Source: an uncultured Alphaproteobacteria bacterium
GTDB taxonomy: Bacteria; Pseudomonadota; Alphaproteobacteria; MPNO01; UBA2964
Direction: 5' to 3'
Length of the DNA stretch: 64,000 bases
NCBI GenBank assembly: GCA_951812775.1
Contig: OX638326.1
Location: 3,049,391-3,113,390 of the forward strand
The notes beneath the pieces were generated by a model. That model searched no databases, was not told the origin of the DNA, and worked only from the letters and a program-made list of their open reading frames with translations. Shown here piece after piece: positions 54,659 through 64,000 of the stretch. Made by a program: the position numbers and the translations under genes. How positions within the stretch are numbered: position 1 is the first letter of the stretch; every line of letters begins with the position of its first letter.

Positions 54659-55905
54659 TCTACCGTCGCATTCAATTGAGAACCGTCGGTGCCGGTGATC
54701 TGGCACGTAATCAAACTACCAGACGCGATTTCGCGATTTAATCGCACCGGCAGAAATTGTTCGCAGCGTCCCGCATTGTCTTTTTCGACAAGAACGTCGG
54801 CCGATTTTCCAATACGTGAGTTCAGCATTGCTGACAGGCGTGACGCGCCAGCTTCCCTAAGACGAGCGGCCCTTTCACGTCTGACCTGTTTGGGCAAAGC
54901 GGGCATTTTGGCTGCCGGGGTCCCGGTCCGTTCGGAGTAAGGAAATACGTGCAAATGCGTGAGGTCGCATTCATCAATTATGGCCATCGTATTCTCAAAC
55001 ATATCGTTGGTTTCCGTTGGGAATCCGGCGATCAGGTCTGCGCCAAAGGTGGCGTCCGGACGCATCGCCCGAATGCGCAAGCAAACATCGATAGCGTCCT
55101 GTCGGTTATGGCGGCGCTTCATGCGTTTCAGGATCATGTTATCGCCCGCCTGCAGGCTGAGATGAAAATACGGTAGCAACCTTGGTTCGGAGCCGATCAA
55201 CATAAAAAGATCATCGTCTATTTCGACAGGGTCGATGGAGGAGAGGCGAAGCCGTGGCAGTTCTGGCACCTGGACTAAAAGTCGTTGACACAGATTGCCC
55301 AGAGTTGGGGTTCCCGGCAGGTCTTTACCGAAATCTGTTAGATCGACACCCGTCAGAACGATTTCCTTGTATCCGGTCTCTACCAGCGCGCGGACCTGCC
55401 GGACTACTTCTCCAACGGGTGTCGAGCGGCTTGGGCCCCGGCCAAACGGAATTATGCAAAAAGTACAGCGATGATCACAGCCTTGCTGAACTTGCACAAA
55501 GGAGCGCGCCCGTTCTTCAAAACCGCCGATAAAATGATTTACGGTCTCTGTGACAGATATAATGTCGTTCACGCGAATCTCGGTTGCATCGCTTTCGAGA
55601 TCTAACCAACTTTCTGCCTTAAGTTTTTCTTCATTGCCCAGGACAAAATCAACCTCATCCATAGAGCCATATTGATCCGGGTTTATCTGGGCAGCACAGC
55701 CTGTAACCACAATTCGAGCTTCGGGTTTGGATCGCCGCGCACGGCGGATCGCCTGCCGGGCCTGGCGTTCTGCCTCAGCTGTCACGGCACAGGTATTGAC
55801 TACGACTATATCGTCGATACCTGCCGCTGCCGTATGTGTTCGGATGATTTCCGATTCATAGGCGTTTAGCCGACATCCAAAGGTCAAGATTTCCGGCTGG
55901 GTCAT
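54655..55905 (-). CDS. mtaB: tRNA t6A37 methylthiotransferase MtaB
   Basis: This radical-SAM enzyme adds a methylthio group to t6A37 of tRNAs reading ANN codons. The 416 residues show the N-terminal cluster cysteines C11 (FGCRLNAYES), C39 (NTCAVT) and C70 (TGCAAQ). The radical-SAM motif CDHRCTFC is at 143-150, and a short C-terminal TRAM-like segment follows. It is transcribed with dapF upstream and ftsY downstream, an order seen in many alphaproteobacteria. Confidence 0.94.
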   Translation of the reverse strand: MTQPEILTFGCRLNAYESEIIRTHTAAAGIDDIVVVNTCAVTAEAERQARQAIRRARRSKPEARIVVTGCAAQINPDQYGSMDEVDFVLGNEEKLKAESWLDLESDATEIRVNDIISVTETVNHFIGGFEERARSFVQVQQGCDHRCTFCIIPFGRGPSRSTPVGEVVRQVRALVETGYKEIVLTGVDLTDFGKDLPGTPTLGNLCQRLLVQVPELPRLRLSSIDPVEIDDDLFMLIGSEPRLLPYFHLSLQAGDNMILKRMKRRHNRQDAIDVCLRIRAMRPDATFGADLIAGFPTETNDMFENTMAIIDECDLTHLHVFPYSERTGTPAAKMPALPKQVRRERAARLREAGASRLSAMLNSRIGKSADVLVEKDNAGRCEQFLPVRLNREIASGSLITCQITGTDGSQLNATVE

Positions 55906-55908
55906 TAC

Positions 55909-56757
55909 CTAGCCCTCGATCAATTCGGCAGGGAAGGTGCCGGTGAAGCTGATGGCAGTCGGACCGATCATGATAACATGATCGTCAGCCCGCCAATCGA
56001 TTGTTAGCGTTCCGCCATCAAGTTCGACCAGTACGGTGCGCCCGGTCAAATCTCGCCGATGCGCCGATACAGCTGCCGCGCAGGCACCGGTTCCACAAGC
56101 CTGGGTTATACCAGCACCGCGCTCCCATACACGCAAACGCAGTGCCCTAGGGTTTTTGATTTCGGCGATCCCAATATTAGCGCGTTCCGGAAACAACTCG
56201 TGATGTTCCAACGTCGGCCCCACCTCGCCAAGAGGAACAGCGGTGGCATCATCAACAAAGAAGACACAATGCGGGTTACCCAAGTTTACCGCCATGGGAT
56301 CGTCCAGGGTCCAGTTTTCGATATCAAGATGCAGCGTGTCTTGCTCGCTCGACAAAGGAATGTCCTGCCAGCTAAAGCGGGGTCTGCCCATATCGACGGC
56401 GACCATATTGTTCGGGTATTGCTCCGCTGTGAGAAGCCCGGCGCCGGTACCTATATTTGCGCTAGGACGCTCGTTTTCAGCCATAAGCAGATCGGCGACG
56501 CATCTCGTCGCATTGCCACATGCATCGACCTGGGACCCATCGGCATTAAAAATACGCATAAAGACGTCGGCATCCTGAAGTGAACCGCTTGTGGGCGTCG
56601 GTTCAAGCAGGATTAACTGATCGCAGCCAACGCCTGTATGGCGGTCCGCAATAGCTTGGGCCTGCGCCGCCGAGAGGTCGCGTGTCGCATTCCTCGTATC
56701 GATGACGACAAAATCATTGCCGAGGCCATGCATTTTTGTGAATGCAATATCAGTCAT
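55909..56757 (-). CDS. dapF: Diaminopimelate epimerase
   Basis: DapF converts LL- to meso-diaminopimelate for lysine and peptidoglycan synthesis. The 282 residues have the family start KMHGLGNDFVVID and the two catalytic cysteines in VDACGNATRC (C80) and TQACGTGACAAA. PHCVFFVDD and ERGAG are further family segments. It ends 3 bases before mtaB. Complete. Confidence 0.96.
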   Translation of the reverse strand: MTDIAFTKMHGLGNDFVVIDTRNATRDLSAAQAQAIADRHTGVGCDQLILLEPTPTSGSLQDADVFMRIFNADGSQVDACGNATRCVADLLMAENERPSANIGTGAGLLTAEQYPNNMVAVDMGRPRFSWQDIPLSSEQDTLHLDIENWTLDDPMAVNLGNPHCVFFVDDATAVPLGEVGPTLEHHELFPERANIGIAEIKNPRALRLRVWERGAGITQACGTGACAAAVSAHRRDLTGRTVLVELDGGTLTIDWRADDHVIMIGPTAISFTGTFPAELIEG

Positions 56758-56871
56758 AGGCGCCTTATAGGGGCTTAGGCCGCCTTTCGTCTACTCAATT
56801 GCGGCGGCATCAGGATGTTGTCAGAACTGTAAACTGGTGGTCGCGCTTGCCGTCGTCAACATTGTGATCTG

Positions 56872-57687
56872 TTATACCTCAATAAGGTCGAGAACGGTTC
56901 CGTCATTTTCAATGCAAGCGGCTAGCAATGCACCCTCTCGACCACATCCGGCATCCAAACTGATCGTGAAGGGCTTTTCGACAAGCCCTTTGGCTTCTGG
57001 GTCAAAACCGCGGATTACTTTGTCAAATCCACTATAAGAACTGTCGACCGTATCGAACGCCCGAGCCCCCCACCAAAACGTGTCGGCTTGCGCATCTAGT
57101 GGTCTTTCCGGGTCGATGCCCCGACTGACGAATAAAATCGTCGCTTCACGTGTATATGCAGCATGCTTGAGACTACTGAGCCATTCCTGATGGCCTGCTG
57201 CCTGAAAGGCAGCGCGAAGCTTTGTAGTCCAGTGGGTTATCGCCATTGGGCCCTGACGGATGGCGGCTCTGGCATCCTCTGCGCTACTGTCATAGGCATC
57301 AAGTGTCGCGCCTATTCCTTGGTCAAGCATCCACTCCAGGACGTCTGACGGGTCGACCGCAAATTGCAGCTGTAAAAGCCGTTGCCACATTTCTTCCTGG
57401 GCGCCGCGTAGTATCACCACATCGTGGGTGAACATATTGCGTCGGCTAAGAATGAGACGGCGGAACGTTAGCACGACATCGACCGTGGTGCGTACGTTCT
57501 CGCCACGACCTAAAATATTCCCCAGATACAGCAATCTGTCGCCCGGAATAAATTTATCCGCAACAGCAGTATGCAAGTTGTTCAAGCGATTGACATCGCC
57601 GTGGATAGACGAAATAGCCCAGATGCGTTGGGCGCAGTGCAAAACGGCAAAAATGGCTGGCTCTGTCATGTCTGGAATTAGGCGCAT
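56872..57687 (-). CDS. Metallophosphoesterase-fold protein lacking catalytic residues
   Basis: The 271-residue protein has the layout of bacterial Ser/Thr-phosphatase-like metallophosphoesterases, but every metal motif is altered. D-x-H-G is S27-I-H-G. GD-x2-DRG is G56-N-I-L-G-R-G. GNHE is G95-A-Q-E. The later VHAG is VSRG and the GHT motif is absent. The flanking text (GDRLLYLGNILGRG, ERPLDAQADTFWWGARAF) still follows the fold. It should be inactive as a phosphatase and may bind a ligand or partner. It lies alone between dapF and ffh, divergent from ffh. Confidence 0.7.
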   Translation of the reverse strand: MRLIPDMTEPAIFAVLHCAQRIWAISSIHGDVNRLNNLHTAVADKFIPGDRLLYLGNILGRGENVRTTVDVVLTFRRLILSRRNMFTHDVVILRGAQEEMWQRLLQLQFAVDPSDVLEWMLDQGIGATLDAYDSSAEDARAAIRQGPMAITHWTTKLRAAFQAAGHQEWLSSLKHAAYTREATILFVSRGIDPERPLDAQADTFWWGARAFDTVDSSYSGFDKVIRGFDPEAKGLVEKPFTISLDAGCGREGALLAACIENDGTVLDLIEV

Positions 57688-57868
57688 TTCCCTTTGAAGC
57701 CGTCAAGGACGGAGCCACTGCTATTTGCTTGACTTTCTTCATTTCGGGCGTAAATTCCCCGCCAACCCAAGGCCAGTACAGGTTTTTTCGCCCAGGGGTG
57801 ACCATCGGTCTGCGAGTGTTCGCACACCGATGCGTTTTGCATTGAAGTGAATTTGTTGATGAGCATCT

Positions 57869-59218
57869 ATGTTTGACACGCTGAGCACACGTCTATCTGA
57901 CGTCTTTGACAAGCTGAAGAAGCGCGGCGCGCTTTCCGAAGCCGATGTCACGTCAGCTTTGCGCGAAATTCGTGTGGCCTTGCTCGAAGCGGATGTTGCG
58001 CTGCCCGTCGTTAAAGGCTTCATCGACGCCGTCCGGGAACGCGCGGTTGGTGAAGAAGTTGTCCGCAGCGTTACGCCGGGTCAGATGGTGGTCAAGATTG
58101 TCAATGACCATCTGACGGAAATGCTCGGAGGCGATCAGGTCGAGATAAACCTCGCCGCTGCGCCGCCCGTCGCCATTATGATGGTTGGTTTGCAAGGGTC
58201 CGGTAAAACAACTTCGACTGCAAAACTTGCTATTCACCTTCGCGACCAGTTTCGCAAAAAGACATTGATGGCATCGCTTGATGTTCGTCGACCGGCAGCA
58301 CAACAGCAGCTGCAGGTGTTGGGCACCGACGCTGATATCCCAACATTGCTGATCGTACCCTTCGAAACACCGGAGATGATCACCAACCGGGCGATGGATA
58401 CTGCGCGCAAGGAAGGCTATGACGTCGTCCTGCTCGATACTGCCGGTCGGCTTCACATTGATGACGATCTGATGGATGAAGCGGCATCGGTTCACAAGAT
58501 TGCCAAGCCGGTGGAAACACTTTTTGTCGCCGATGCGATGACCGGTCAGGATGCGGTTAATGCCGCAGAGGCTTTTCATAAGAAGCTCAATGTAACCGGT
58601 ATCGTTCTAACCCGGATCGATGGCGATGCGCGTGGCGGCGCGGCGCTTTCGGTCCGTGCGGTTACAGGCTGCCCGATCAAACTGCTGGGCACCGGCGAAA
58701 AGCTCGATGCGCTTGAGGTGTTCCACCCGGAACGGATTGCGTCACGCATTCTCGGAATGGGTGATGTTGTCACGCTGGTCGAGAAAGCCAGCGAGGTTGT
58801 CGAGGAAGAAGAAGCTGAAAAGCTGGCGGCCAAGATCCAGAAGGGGCAGTTCGACTTTGAAGATTTTGCCAAGCAGTTAAGTCAGGTCCGCAAGATGGGT
58901 GGTATGGGCGGCATCATGGGTATGTTGCCGGGCTCGCAGAAAGTTAAAGCCCAGATGGGGGCTGCCAACGTCGATGACAAAGCACTTGCGCGACAGGAAG
59001 CTATCATTTTGTCGATGACGCCTAAGGAACGACAGAATCCAAAACTATTTAATGGCTCGCGCCGCCGCCGCGTAGCAGCTGGTGCAGGAACGACTGTTCA
59101 AGAAGTCAATCGATTGCTCAAACAGTTCCAGCAAATGAGCAAAATGATGAAACGTATGAACAAGCTCGGCCAGAAAGGCATGATGCGTCACGGTATGCCC
59201 GGCATGATGGGCCAGTGA
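57869..59218 (+). CDS. ffh: Signal recognition particle protein Ffh
   Basis: Ffh binds signal sequences and 4.5S RNA and delivers ribosomes to FtsY. The 449 residues have an N domain, a G domain with GLQGSGKTTSTAKLA, DVRRPAAQQQL, DTAGRLHIDD and TRIDGDARGG. A Met-rich M domain follows (GGMGGIMGMLPGS, SRRRRVAAGAGTTVQEVNRL). It leads the operon-like run to rplS. Confidence 0.97.
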   Translation: MFDTLSTRLSDVFDKLKKRGALSEADVTSALREIRVALLEADVALPVVKGFIDAVRERAVGEEVVRSVTPGQMVVKIVNDHLTEMLGGDQVEINLAAAPPVAIMMVGLQGSGKTTSTAKLAIHLRDQFRKKTLMASLDVRRPAAQQQLQVLGTDADIPTLLIVPFETPEMITNRAMDTARKEGYDVVLLDTAGRLHIDDDLMDEAASVHKIAKPVETLFVADAMTGQDAVNAAEAFHKKLNVTGIVLTRIDGDARGGAALSVRAVTGCPIKLLGTGEKLDALEVFHPERIASRILGMGDVVTLVEKASEVVEEEEAEKLAAKIQKGQFDFEDFAKQLSQVRKMGGMGGIMGMLPGSQKVKAQMGAANVDDKALARQEAIILSMTPKERQNPKLFNGSRRRRVAAGAGTTVQEVNRLLKQFQQMSKMMKRMNKLGQKGMMRHGMPGMMGQ

Positions 59219-59314
59219 CGGAAATCAATATTAATTCAGTAATCACAGTAACTTAAACACTATCAACTTAGAGAATTCACGATTAATCAAGGACTAAAAG
59301 GAAACCAATAGCCA

Positions 59315-59755
59315 ATGTCACTTAAAATCAGACTTTCCCGGGGCGGTGCCAAGAAACGGCCCTTCTACCGTATTGTTGTTGCCGACTCGCGGAGTCCCCG
59401 CGATGGCCGGTTTATCGAACGTATCGGCATTTATAACCCGATGCTAAAACGCGAAGACCCCAACCGGATTCAATTCAACGAGGAGCGGGTGCGACACTGG
59501 TTGTCAAACGGTGCAACGCCGAGCGATCGCGTCGCACGTTTTTTGGGTGCTGCCGACATTATTCCGGTGCCTGAACGCCGCGAACAAACCAAGAAGGACA
59601 AGCCACGCGCCAAGACGCTGGAGCGTCTGAAAGAACAGGAAGAAGCCAAGAAAGCAGCTGAGGAGGCCGCAGCTGCTGAGGCTGAAGCGCCTGCCGAAGA
59701 AGAACCAGCGGCAGAGGAAGCTCCCGCTGACGAAGAAGAGAAGAAGGAGGAATAG
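59315..59755 (+). CDS. rpsP: 30S ribosomal protein S16 with acidic C-terminal tail
   Basis: Residues 1-80 are the conserved S16 core ([40 protein letters not shown]). The protein continues to 146 residues with a Lys/Glu helix and an Ala/Glu-rich tail ([20 protein letters not shown]). Such tails occur in alphaproteobacterial S16 but this is a long one. AAGGAAA precedes the ATG. Confidence 0.97.
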   Translation: MSLKIRLSRGGAKKRPFYRIVVADSRSPRDGRFIERIGIYNPMLKREDPNRIQFNEERVRHWLSNGATPSDRVARFLGAADIIPVPERREQTKKDKPRAKTLERLKEQEEAKKAAEEAAAAEAEAPAEEEPAAEEAPADEEEKKEE

Positions 59756-59764
59756 TCCTGCAAC

Positions 59765-60352
59765 GTGGGTCTTCCGCAAATGGCATGTGATGATGCCCCG
59801 AACCGTATCTGTGTTGGCCGCATTGCCGGCGCGCATGGTGTACAGGGTCTGATCCGGATCAACAGCTACACGGAAGAACCTATGGATGTCGCGGCCTACG
59901 GGCCGGTTACCGACGAGGACGGCGAACGTATGTTTGAGCTAGAGGCAAAACGCATGGCCAAGACGCAGGTCCTGGCGCGCATTAAAGAGGTCATGGACCG
60001 TAACGCAGCAAAAGCGTTGCGGGGCGTACGCCTGTATGTGTCGCGTGATGTATTGCCGCCGCCCGCAGACGACGAATTTTATTGGGAAGATCTGGTTGGT
60101 CTTGCGGCTGAAACCGTTGATGGTGAGTCGCTTGGAAAGGTCCTCTCGGTTCAGGAATTCGGCGCCGGCGAAATGCTCGAAATTGGTAAACGCCGTGGTG
60201 GGACTACCTTGGTGCCCTTTACCCGTGATGTTGTCCCACAGGTTGACCTGCAGGCCGGGAAACTTGTCATCGATCCGCCACCCGGATTACTGGAGCCGGT
60301 GACGAAGGAGGATCCTGATCAGGGTTTGGACAGCGGGGAGGATGCAAAATGA
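59765..60352 (+). CDS. rimM: Ribosome maturation factor RimM
   Basis: RimM binds S19 and assists maturation of the 30S head. The 195 residues show [20 protein letters not shown], a typical RimM N-domain, and the PRC-barrel part ([40 protein letters not shown]). The start is taken as GTG 59765; ATG 59780 is the alternative and lies even further from the GGAGG at 59746. The stop overlaps trmD. Confidence 0.93.
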   Translation: MGLPQMACDDAPNRICVGRIAGAHGVQGLIRINSYTEEPMDVAAYGPVTDEDGERMFELEAKRMAKTQVLARIKEVMDRNAAKALRGVRLYVSRDVLPPPADDEFYWEDLVGLAAETVDGESLGKVLSVQEFGAGEMLEIGKRRGGTTLVPFTRDVVPQVDLQAGKLVIDPPPGLLEPVTKEDPDQGLDSGEDAK

Positions 60353-61062
60353 ACAATTCTCGCTGGACAGCTAAAGTTTTGACCTTATTTCCTGAAATGT
60401 TTCCCGGACCGTTAGGATTCTCACTCGCAGGAAGAGCATTGGATCAGGGTCTCTGGTCGCTGGAGACAACAGATATTCGGGAATTCGCCTGTGATAAACA
60501 CGCGACGGTCGATGACGCTCCATTTGGCGGCGGACCTGGAATGGTGATGCGGGCAGATGTTGTTGCCAAGGCTCTGGATGCTGCGGATTCAAAAACCCGG
60601 CCAATTTATTTAACGCCGCGTGGGCGACCGCTCGACCATGATCGGGTTCGGGCGCTGGCGGCGGATCCGGAAATTACGATCCTGTGTGGACGATTTGAAG
60701 GTGTCGATGAACGCGTGCTGGAAGCACACGGTCTTGAGCAGGTTAGCCTCGGAGATTTTGTTCTTTCCGGCGGTGAGCCTGCGGCGATCACGCTGATTGA
60801 TGCCTGTGTTCGTCTGTTGCCCGGCGTGATTGGTAAAGAAGAATCACTGTCGGATGAAAGTTTTGAAGAGGGGTTACTCGAATACCCTCACTATACGCGG
60901 CCCGTCGATTGGCAAGGTCGCAAGGTGCCGGAGCTCTTGTTGAGTGGGCATCACGAGAAGATTAAGAACTGGCGGCGTGAGGCTGCTGAACGAATTACTC
61001 AAGAACGACGCCCTGACCTGTGGAACAGGTATCAGGAACGTCATATGGCGATAAAGGAATAA
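60349..61062 (+). CDS. trmD: tRNA (guanine-37-N1)-methyltransferase
   Basis: TrmD methylates G37 of tRNAs using S-adenosylmethionine. The 237 residues contain the SPOUT trefoil-knot signatures [12 protein letters not shown] and [19 protein letters not shown], and [13 protein letters not shown] near the N-terminus. It overlaps rimM as ATGA and contains the ribosome-binding site of rplS at its end. Complete. Confidence 0.97.
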   Translation: MNNSRWTAKVLTLFPEMFPGPLGFSLAGRALDQGLWSLETTDIREFACDKHATVDDAPFGGGPGMVMRADVVAKALDAADSKTRPIYLTPRGRPLDHDRVRALAADPEITILCGRFEGVDERVLEAHGLEQVSLGDFVLSGGEPAAITLIDACVRLLPGVIGKEESLSDESFEEGLLEYPHYTRPVDWQGRKVPELLLSGHHEKIKNWRREAAERITQERRPDLWNRYQERHMAIKE

Positions 61063-61066
61063 GACT

Positions 61067-61612
61067 ATGAATATTATTGAAACGCTGGAACAAGAAGAGA
61101 TCAGCAAGCTGACCGCAGAGCGGGACGTTCCTGAATTTGGCGCTGGCGATACGCTACGCGTTCACGTTAAGGTCGTTGAAGGGACGCGCGAGCGGATCCA
61201 GGTGTTTGAGGGCGTCTGTATTGCGCGCAAGAATTCGGGGATCAGCTCCGCTTTTACAGTCCGCAAGATTTCCTACGGCGAAGGTGTTGAACGTGTGTTT
61301 CCACTTTACTCGCCTCGGATCGAAAAAATCGAAGTTGTTCACCGCGGCGCGGTACGCCGGGCCAAGCTTTACTATCTGCGCGAGCTACGCGGTAAGAAAG
61401 CACGTATCGCAGAGAAGGTTGAACGCCGGGTGGGCGCTGACCAGATCGCCGGCGCTGATGATGTTGCAGTGGCCTCCGATGAAGTAGCGCCAGAGGTCGT
61501 TGAAACAACGGCTCCGGAAGCTGCAGCTGAAGAGGCAACAGCAGAGACGTCTGCAGAAGATACTGCTGCTGAAGAAACAGCCAGCGAAGAAACCAAAGAC
61601 GAAGACAAGTAA
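61067..61612 (+). CDS. rplS: 50S ribosomal protein L19 with long acidic tail
   Basis: Residues 1-120 are the L19 core ([55 protein letters not shown]). The chain then runs to 181 residues with an Ala/Glu/Thr-rich tail ending [10 protein letters not shown]. The E. coli protein is about 115 residues. The start follows AAGGAATAAG overlapping the trmD stop. Confidence 0.97.
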   Translation: MNIIETLEQEEISKLTAERDVPEFGAGDTLRVHVKVVEGTRERIQVFEGVCIARKNSGISSAFTVRKISYGEGVERVFPLYSPRIEKIEVVHRGAVRRAKLYYLRELRGKKARIAEKVERRVGADQIAGADDVAVASDEVAPEVVETTAPEAAAEEATAETSAEDTAAEETASEETKDEDK

Positions 61613-61662
61613 CGATATAGTCGTCTTTCAGGAGACGGCTATCAATTTGACAGAGGGAGACG

Positions 61663-63084
61663 ATGGTGTCGGGACCAAAGACATTATTCGATAAGATTTG
61701 GGAAAGTCATCTGGTAGACCAACAGGATGATGGAACTTGCCTGGTCTATATAGATCGGCAGCTTATTCATGAAATTACCAGCGCACAGGCTTTTGACGGG
61801 TTGCGTCAGTCGGGCCGGAAGGCAAGACGCCCGGAAGCCAATTTGTGCGTGCCGGATCACAACGTACCGACAACGCCGGGCCGTGGTGGTACGGATGAAA
61901 TCGAAGATGATGAGTCGCGGATTCAGCTCGAGGTTCTGGAAAAGAACGCTGCGGAGTTCGGACTTCCCTATATTTCAATCAATGATGAACGTCAGGGTAT
62001 TGTTCATGTCATTGGCCCCGAGCAGGGTTTTACCCAGCCGGGCGTAACACTGGTTTGCGGTGACTCCCATACGGCGACGCATGGCGCCTTTGGTGCTTTG
62101 GCATTCGGTGTCGGGACCTCCGAAGTTGAGCACGTGCTCGCTACCCAGACGCTGATCCAGCGACCGGCCAAGAATATGCGGATTACTGTCAATGGCTCCT
62201 TGCCAGCTGGTTGCACCGCGAAGGATCTGGTCTTGGCCATCATTGGCAAGATTGGAACTGCCGGCGGTACCGGACATGTCATTGAATATGCTGGTCCGGC
62301 AATCGAAGAGCTTTCGATGGAAGGCCGTATGACGGTTTGCAATATGACCATTGAAGCCGGTGCCCGTGCTGGTCTTGTCGCGCCTGACGAGAAAACCTTC
62401 GAATATCTGAAAGACCGTCCGCAATGCCCGAAGGGTGCCCAATGGGAAGCAGCCGTAGAGCATTGGCGCACGTTGCCATCTGATCCAGGGGCAACCTACG
62501 ACATTGAAGTCGAACTCGACGTGTCGGAGATTGTACCGCAGGTTACATGGGGAACGAGCCCCGAAGACGAAATCGGTATTACGGGAGAAGTGCCCGACCC
62601 AGCCAGCGTAGATGACGCAAATCGTCGTTCGGCGATGGAACGGTCCTTGGAGTATATGGACCTCAAACCGGGTATGAAGATGACCGATATCGCTGTCGAC
62701 AAGGTCTTTATCGGCTCCTGCACAAATTCCCGAATTGAAGATATGCGGGCCGCTGCGGAGATCGCCAAGGGCCGAAAGGTTGCGGACTCCGTTTATGCGA
62801 TGGTGGTTCCGGGATCTGGTCTGGTGAAAATACAGGCTGAGGAAGAAGGTCTCGATAAGATCTTTACCGAAGCTGGTTTTCATTGGCGCGAGCCGGGCTG
62901 TTCTATGTGCCTCGCAATGAATGGCGACATGTTGCACCCGGGAGAGCGGTCAGCTTCGACCTCTAACCGTAACTTTGAGGGCCGTCAGGGCCCCGGCGGG
63001 CGGACCCATCTTGTTAGCCCAATGATGGCAGCAGCCGCGGCTATTGCGGGTCACTTGGCCGATGTTCGCGATTTGATCGATTAA
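61663..63084 (+). CDS. leuC: 3-Isopropylmalate dehydratase large subunit
   Basis: LeuC with LeuD isomerises 2- to 3-isopropylmalate in leucine synthesis. The 473 residues have the aconitase-type 4Fe-4S cysteines in FIGSCTNSR and [31 protein letters not shown] and the C-terminal [20 protein letters not shown] also fit. It is 12 bases from leuD with an AAGGAG site between them. Confidence 0.97.
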   Translation: MVSGPKTLFDKIWESHLVDQQDDGTCLVYIDRQLIHEITSAQAFDGLRQSGRKARRPEANLCVPDHNVPTTPGRGGTDEIEDDESRIQLEVLEKNAAEFGLPYISINDERQGIVHVIGPEQGFTQPGVTLVCGDSHTATHGAFGALAFGVGTSEVEHVLATQTLIQRPAKNMRITVNGSLPAGCTAKDLVLAIIGKIGTAGGTGHVIEYAGPAIEELSMEGRMTVCNMTIEAGARAGLVAPDEKTFEYLKDRPQCPKGAQWEAAVEHWRTLPSDPGATYDIEVELDVSEIVPQVTWGTSPEDEIGITGEVPDPASVDDANRRSAMERSLEYMDLKPGMKMTDIAVDKVFIGSCTNSRIEDMRAAAEIAKGRKVADSVYAMVVPGSGLVKIQAEEEGLDKIFTEAGFHWREPGCSMCLAMNGDMLHPGERSASTSNRNFEGRQGPGGRTHLVSPMMAAAAAIAGHLADVRDLID

Positions 63085-63096
63085 GGAGACGCTAGA

Positions 63097-63711
63097 ATGG
63101 ATAAGTTTACAAAACTCACCGCCGTGGCGGCGCCGTTGCCAATCGTCAATTGTGATACGGACAAGATCATCCCTGCCCGTTTCTTGAAAACGCTGACTCG
63201 AACCGGTTTGGGTAAGAATCTTTTCGATCCGCTGCGTTATGACCCCGAAACGGGTGAAGAAAACCCTGATTTTGTGCTCAATAAACCGGCTTACAGGAAC
63301 GCGGAAATCCTTGTCGCCGGTCATAACTTTGGGTGCGGGTCCTCACGCGAACATGCGCCATGGGCGTTGCTGGACTACGGTATTCGTTGCGTCATTTCCA
63401 CGGGTTTCGCTGATATTTTCTATAATAACAGCCCCAAGAACGGCATCCTGCTGATCAAGGTATCTCCTGAAGAGCTCGACAAATTGATGGAAGGCGCCGA
63501 ACGCGGCGCTAACGCCACGATGACGGTTGATCTCGAGAATCAGGAAATTACCAATGCAGACGGCGAGAAAGTCTCATTCGATGTCGATCCTTTCAAGAAA
63601 CATTGTTTGCTCAATGGACTTGATGACATTGGACTGACTTTGCAGAAAGAAACCTCGATTGAATCTTACGAAGAAAAACAGAAAGCGTCAGAGCCCTGGC
63701 TCTATGCATAA
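63097..63711 (+). CDS. leuD: 3-Isopropylmalate dehydratase small subunit
   Basis: This is the 204-residue swivel-domain partner of LeuC. It shows [20 protein letters not shown], the signature [20 protein letters not shown] and [18 protein letters not shown]. It is closed by a strong terminator 27 bases downstream. Complete. Confidence 0.97.
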   Translation: MDKFTKLTAVAAPLPIVNCDTDKIIPARFLKTLTRTGLGKNLFDPLRYDPETGEENPDFVLNKPAYRNAEILVAGHNFGCGSSREHAPWALLDYGIRCVISTGFADIFYNNSPKNGILLIKVSPEELDKLMEGAERGANATMTVDLENQEITNADGEKVSFDVDPFKKHCLLNGLDDIGLTLQKETSIESYEEKQKASEPWLYA

Positions 63712-63737
63712 CGCTCGATAATATCCGATGTGAATCG

Positions 63738-63765
63738 GGGCGGGCCTTCGGGTCCGCCCTTTTTT
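63738..63765 (+). terminator. Rho-independent terminator after leuCD
   Basis: A nine-base-pair stem (GGGCGGGCC with GGTCCGCCC, one G-T pair) is closed by the stable TTCG tetraloop and followed by six T at 63760-63765. Confidence 0.93.
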
Positions 63766-63853
63766 CTAGAATAACATGTCGGGGACTCCCAATCGTGGCT
63801 GCTGTGTGCTAGAGTTTCGCGCGGAAATTTCGGCACAGAGAAGGAAGAGTAAA

Positions 63854-64000
63854 ATGGCTGCCAATAAAAAAGTATTGATGTTGCCCGGTGACGGGATCGG
63901 CCCGGAAGTGATGGGTGAGGTCCGGCGGGTGATGGACTGGATGGAGAGTAATCGCCAGGTCAGCTTTGATACTGAAGAAGATATTATCGGCGGCTGCTGT
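63854..64000 (+). CDS. leuB: 3-Isopropylmalate dehydrogenase, N-terminal part (window end)
   Basis: The first 49 codons are present. MAANKKVLMLPGDGIGPEVM carries the family N-terminus (LPGDGIGPEV), followed by WMESNRQVSFDTEEDIIGG. AAGGAAGAG precedes the ATG. The terminator after leuD suggests it has its own promoter in the gap 63766-63840. The rest lies beyond the window. Confidence 0.93.
   Translation, partial: MAANKKVLMLPGDGIGPEVMGEVRRVMDWMESNRQVSFDTEEDIIGGCC

Noticed and set aside
61975-62937. 320-codon frame antisense to leuC
   Set aside because: Shadow of leuC, Cys/His-rich composition typical of antisense reading.
1-64000. CRISPR arrays, rRNA genes, retron or toxin-antitoxin modules
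   Set aside because: No regularly spaced repeats, rRNA-like segments, reverse transcriptase or recognisable toxin-antitoxin pair were found. The WYL regulator alone is not evidence for a defence system.

Overview
The window reads as a chromosome segment of an alphaproteobacterium, most like the Rhodospirillales. The evidence is the order rpmI-rplT-pheS-pheT, the runs ftsY-mtaB-dapF and ffh-rpsP-rimM-trmD-rplS-leuC-leuD-leuB, a DUF2336 protein, and ordinary Shine-Dalgarno sites. No species is claimed.

Layout. (1) 1-7.2 kb is intact housekeeping DNA: L35, L20, both PheRS subunits, a DM13 protein, LepA and tRNA-Ser(GGA). (2) 7.2-15.6 kb holds small secreted or envelope proteins, a WYL regulator and an RRM protein. 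Several genes here are visibly damaged: a PG-binding/M15 peptidase, a ricin-like protein, an outer-membrane barrel behind a (GA)11 tract, and a membrane protein split by an IS5-family element. (3) 15.6-49.8 kb is a catabolic and redox region around recQ. It has three class II aldolase-fold enzymes, an AroE-like dehydrogenase, a GMC oxidoreductase, a Rieske oxygenase, an extradiol-type VOC protein, a molybdopterin enzyme with Fe-S partner resembling pyrogallol-phloroglucinol transhydroxylase, a TauD-type dioxygenase, LLM flavin enzymes, a hydroxycinnamoyl-CoA hydratase-lyase, an FAH-family hydrolase, an HsaA/HpaH-type monooxygenase, an amidohydrolase and an FrdA-like flavoprotein with a 2Fe-2S partner. 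(4) 49.8-52.1 kb is an orphan CoxL-type subunit. (5) 52.2-64 kb is intact housekeeping DNA again: DUF2336, ftsY, mtaB, dapF, a catalytically degenerate metallophosphoesterase, ffh, the rpsP-rimM-trmD-rplS operon and leuCDB, cut by the window end.

How the genes fit together. The accessory genes point to breakdown of hydroxylated aromatics and phenylpropanoids: ring hydroxylation, hydroxyl transfer, ring cleavage, hydrolysis of cleavage products and CoA side-chain removal. A LysR gene divergent from the extradiol-type gene probably controls the operon VOC - transhydroxylase large - small - TauD.

The most striking property is the contrast in integrity. Between 7.7 and 46.7 kb about a dozen genes carry frameshifts, nonsense codons, deletions, a 37-bp duplication, truncations or IS insertions. 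No such lesion was found in the housekeeping flanks. This looks like ongoing erosion of an aromatic-degradation and envelope gene set. The two IS copies (1286 bp, inverted, 16.3 kb apart) sit in independently reconstructable target genes.
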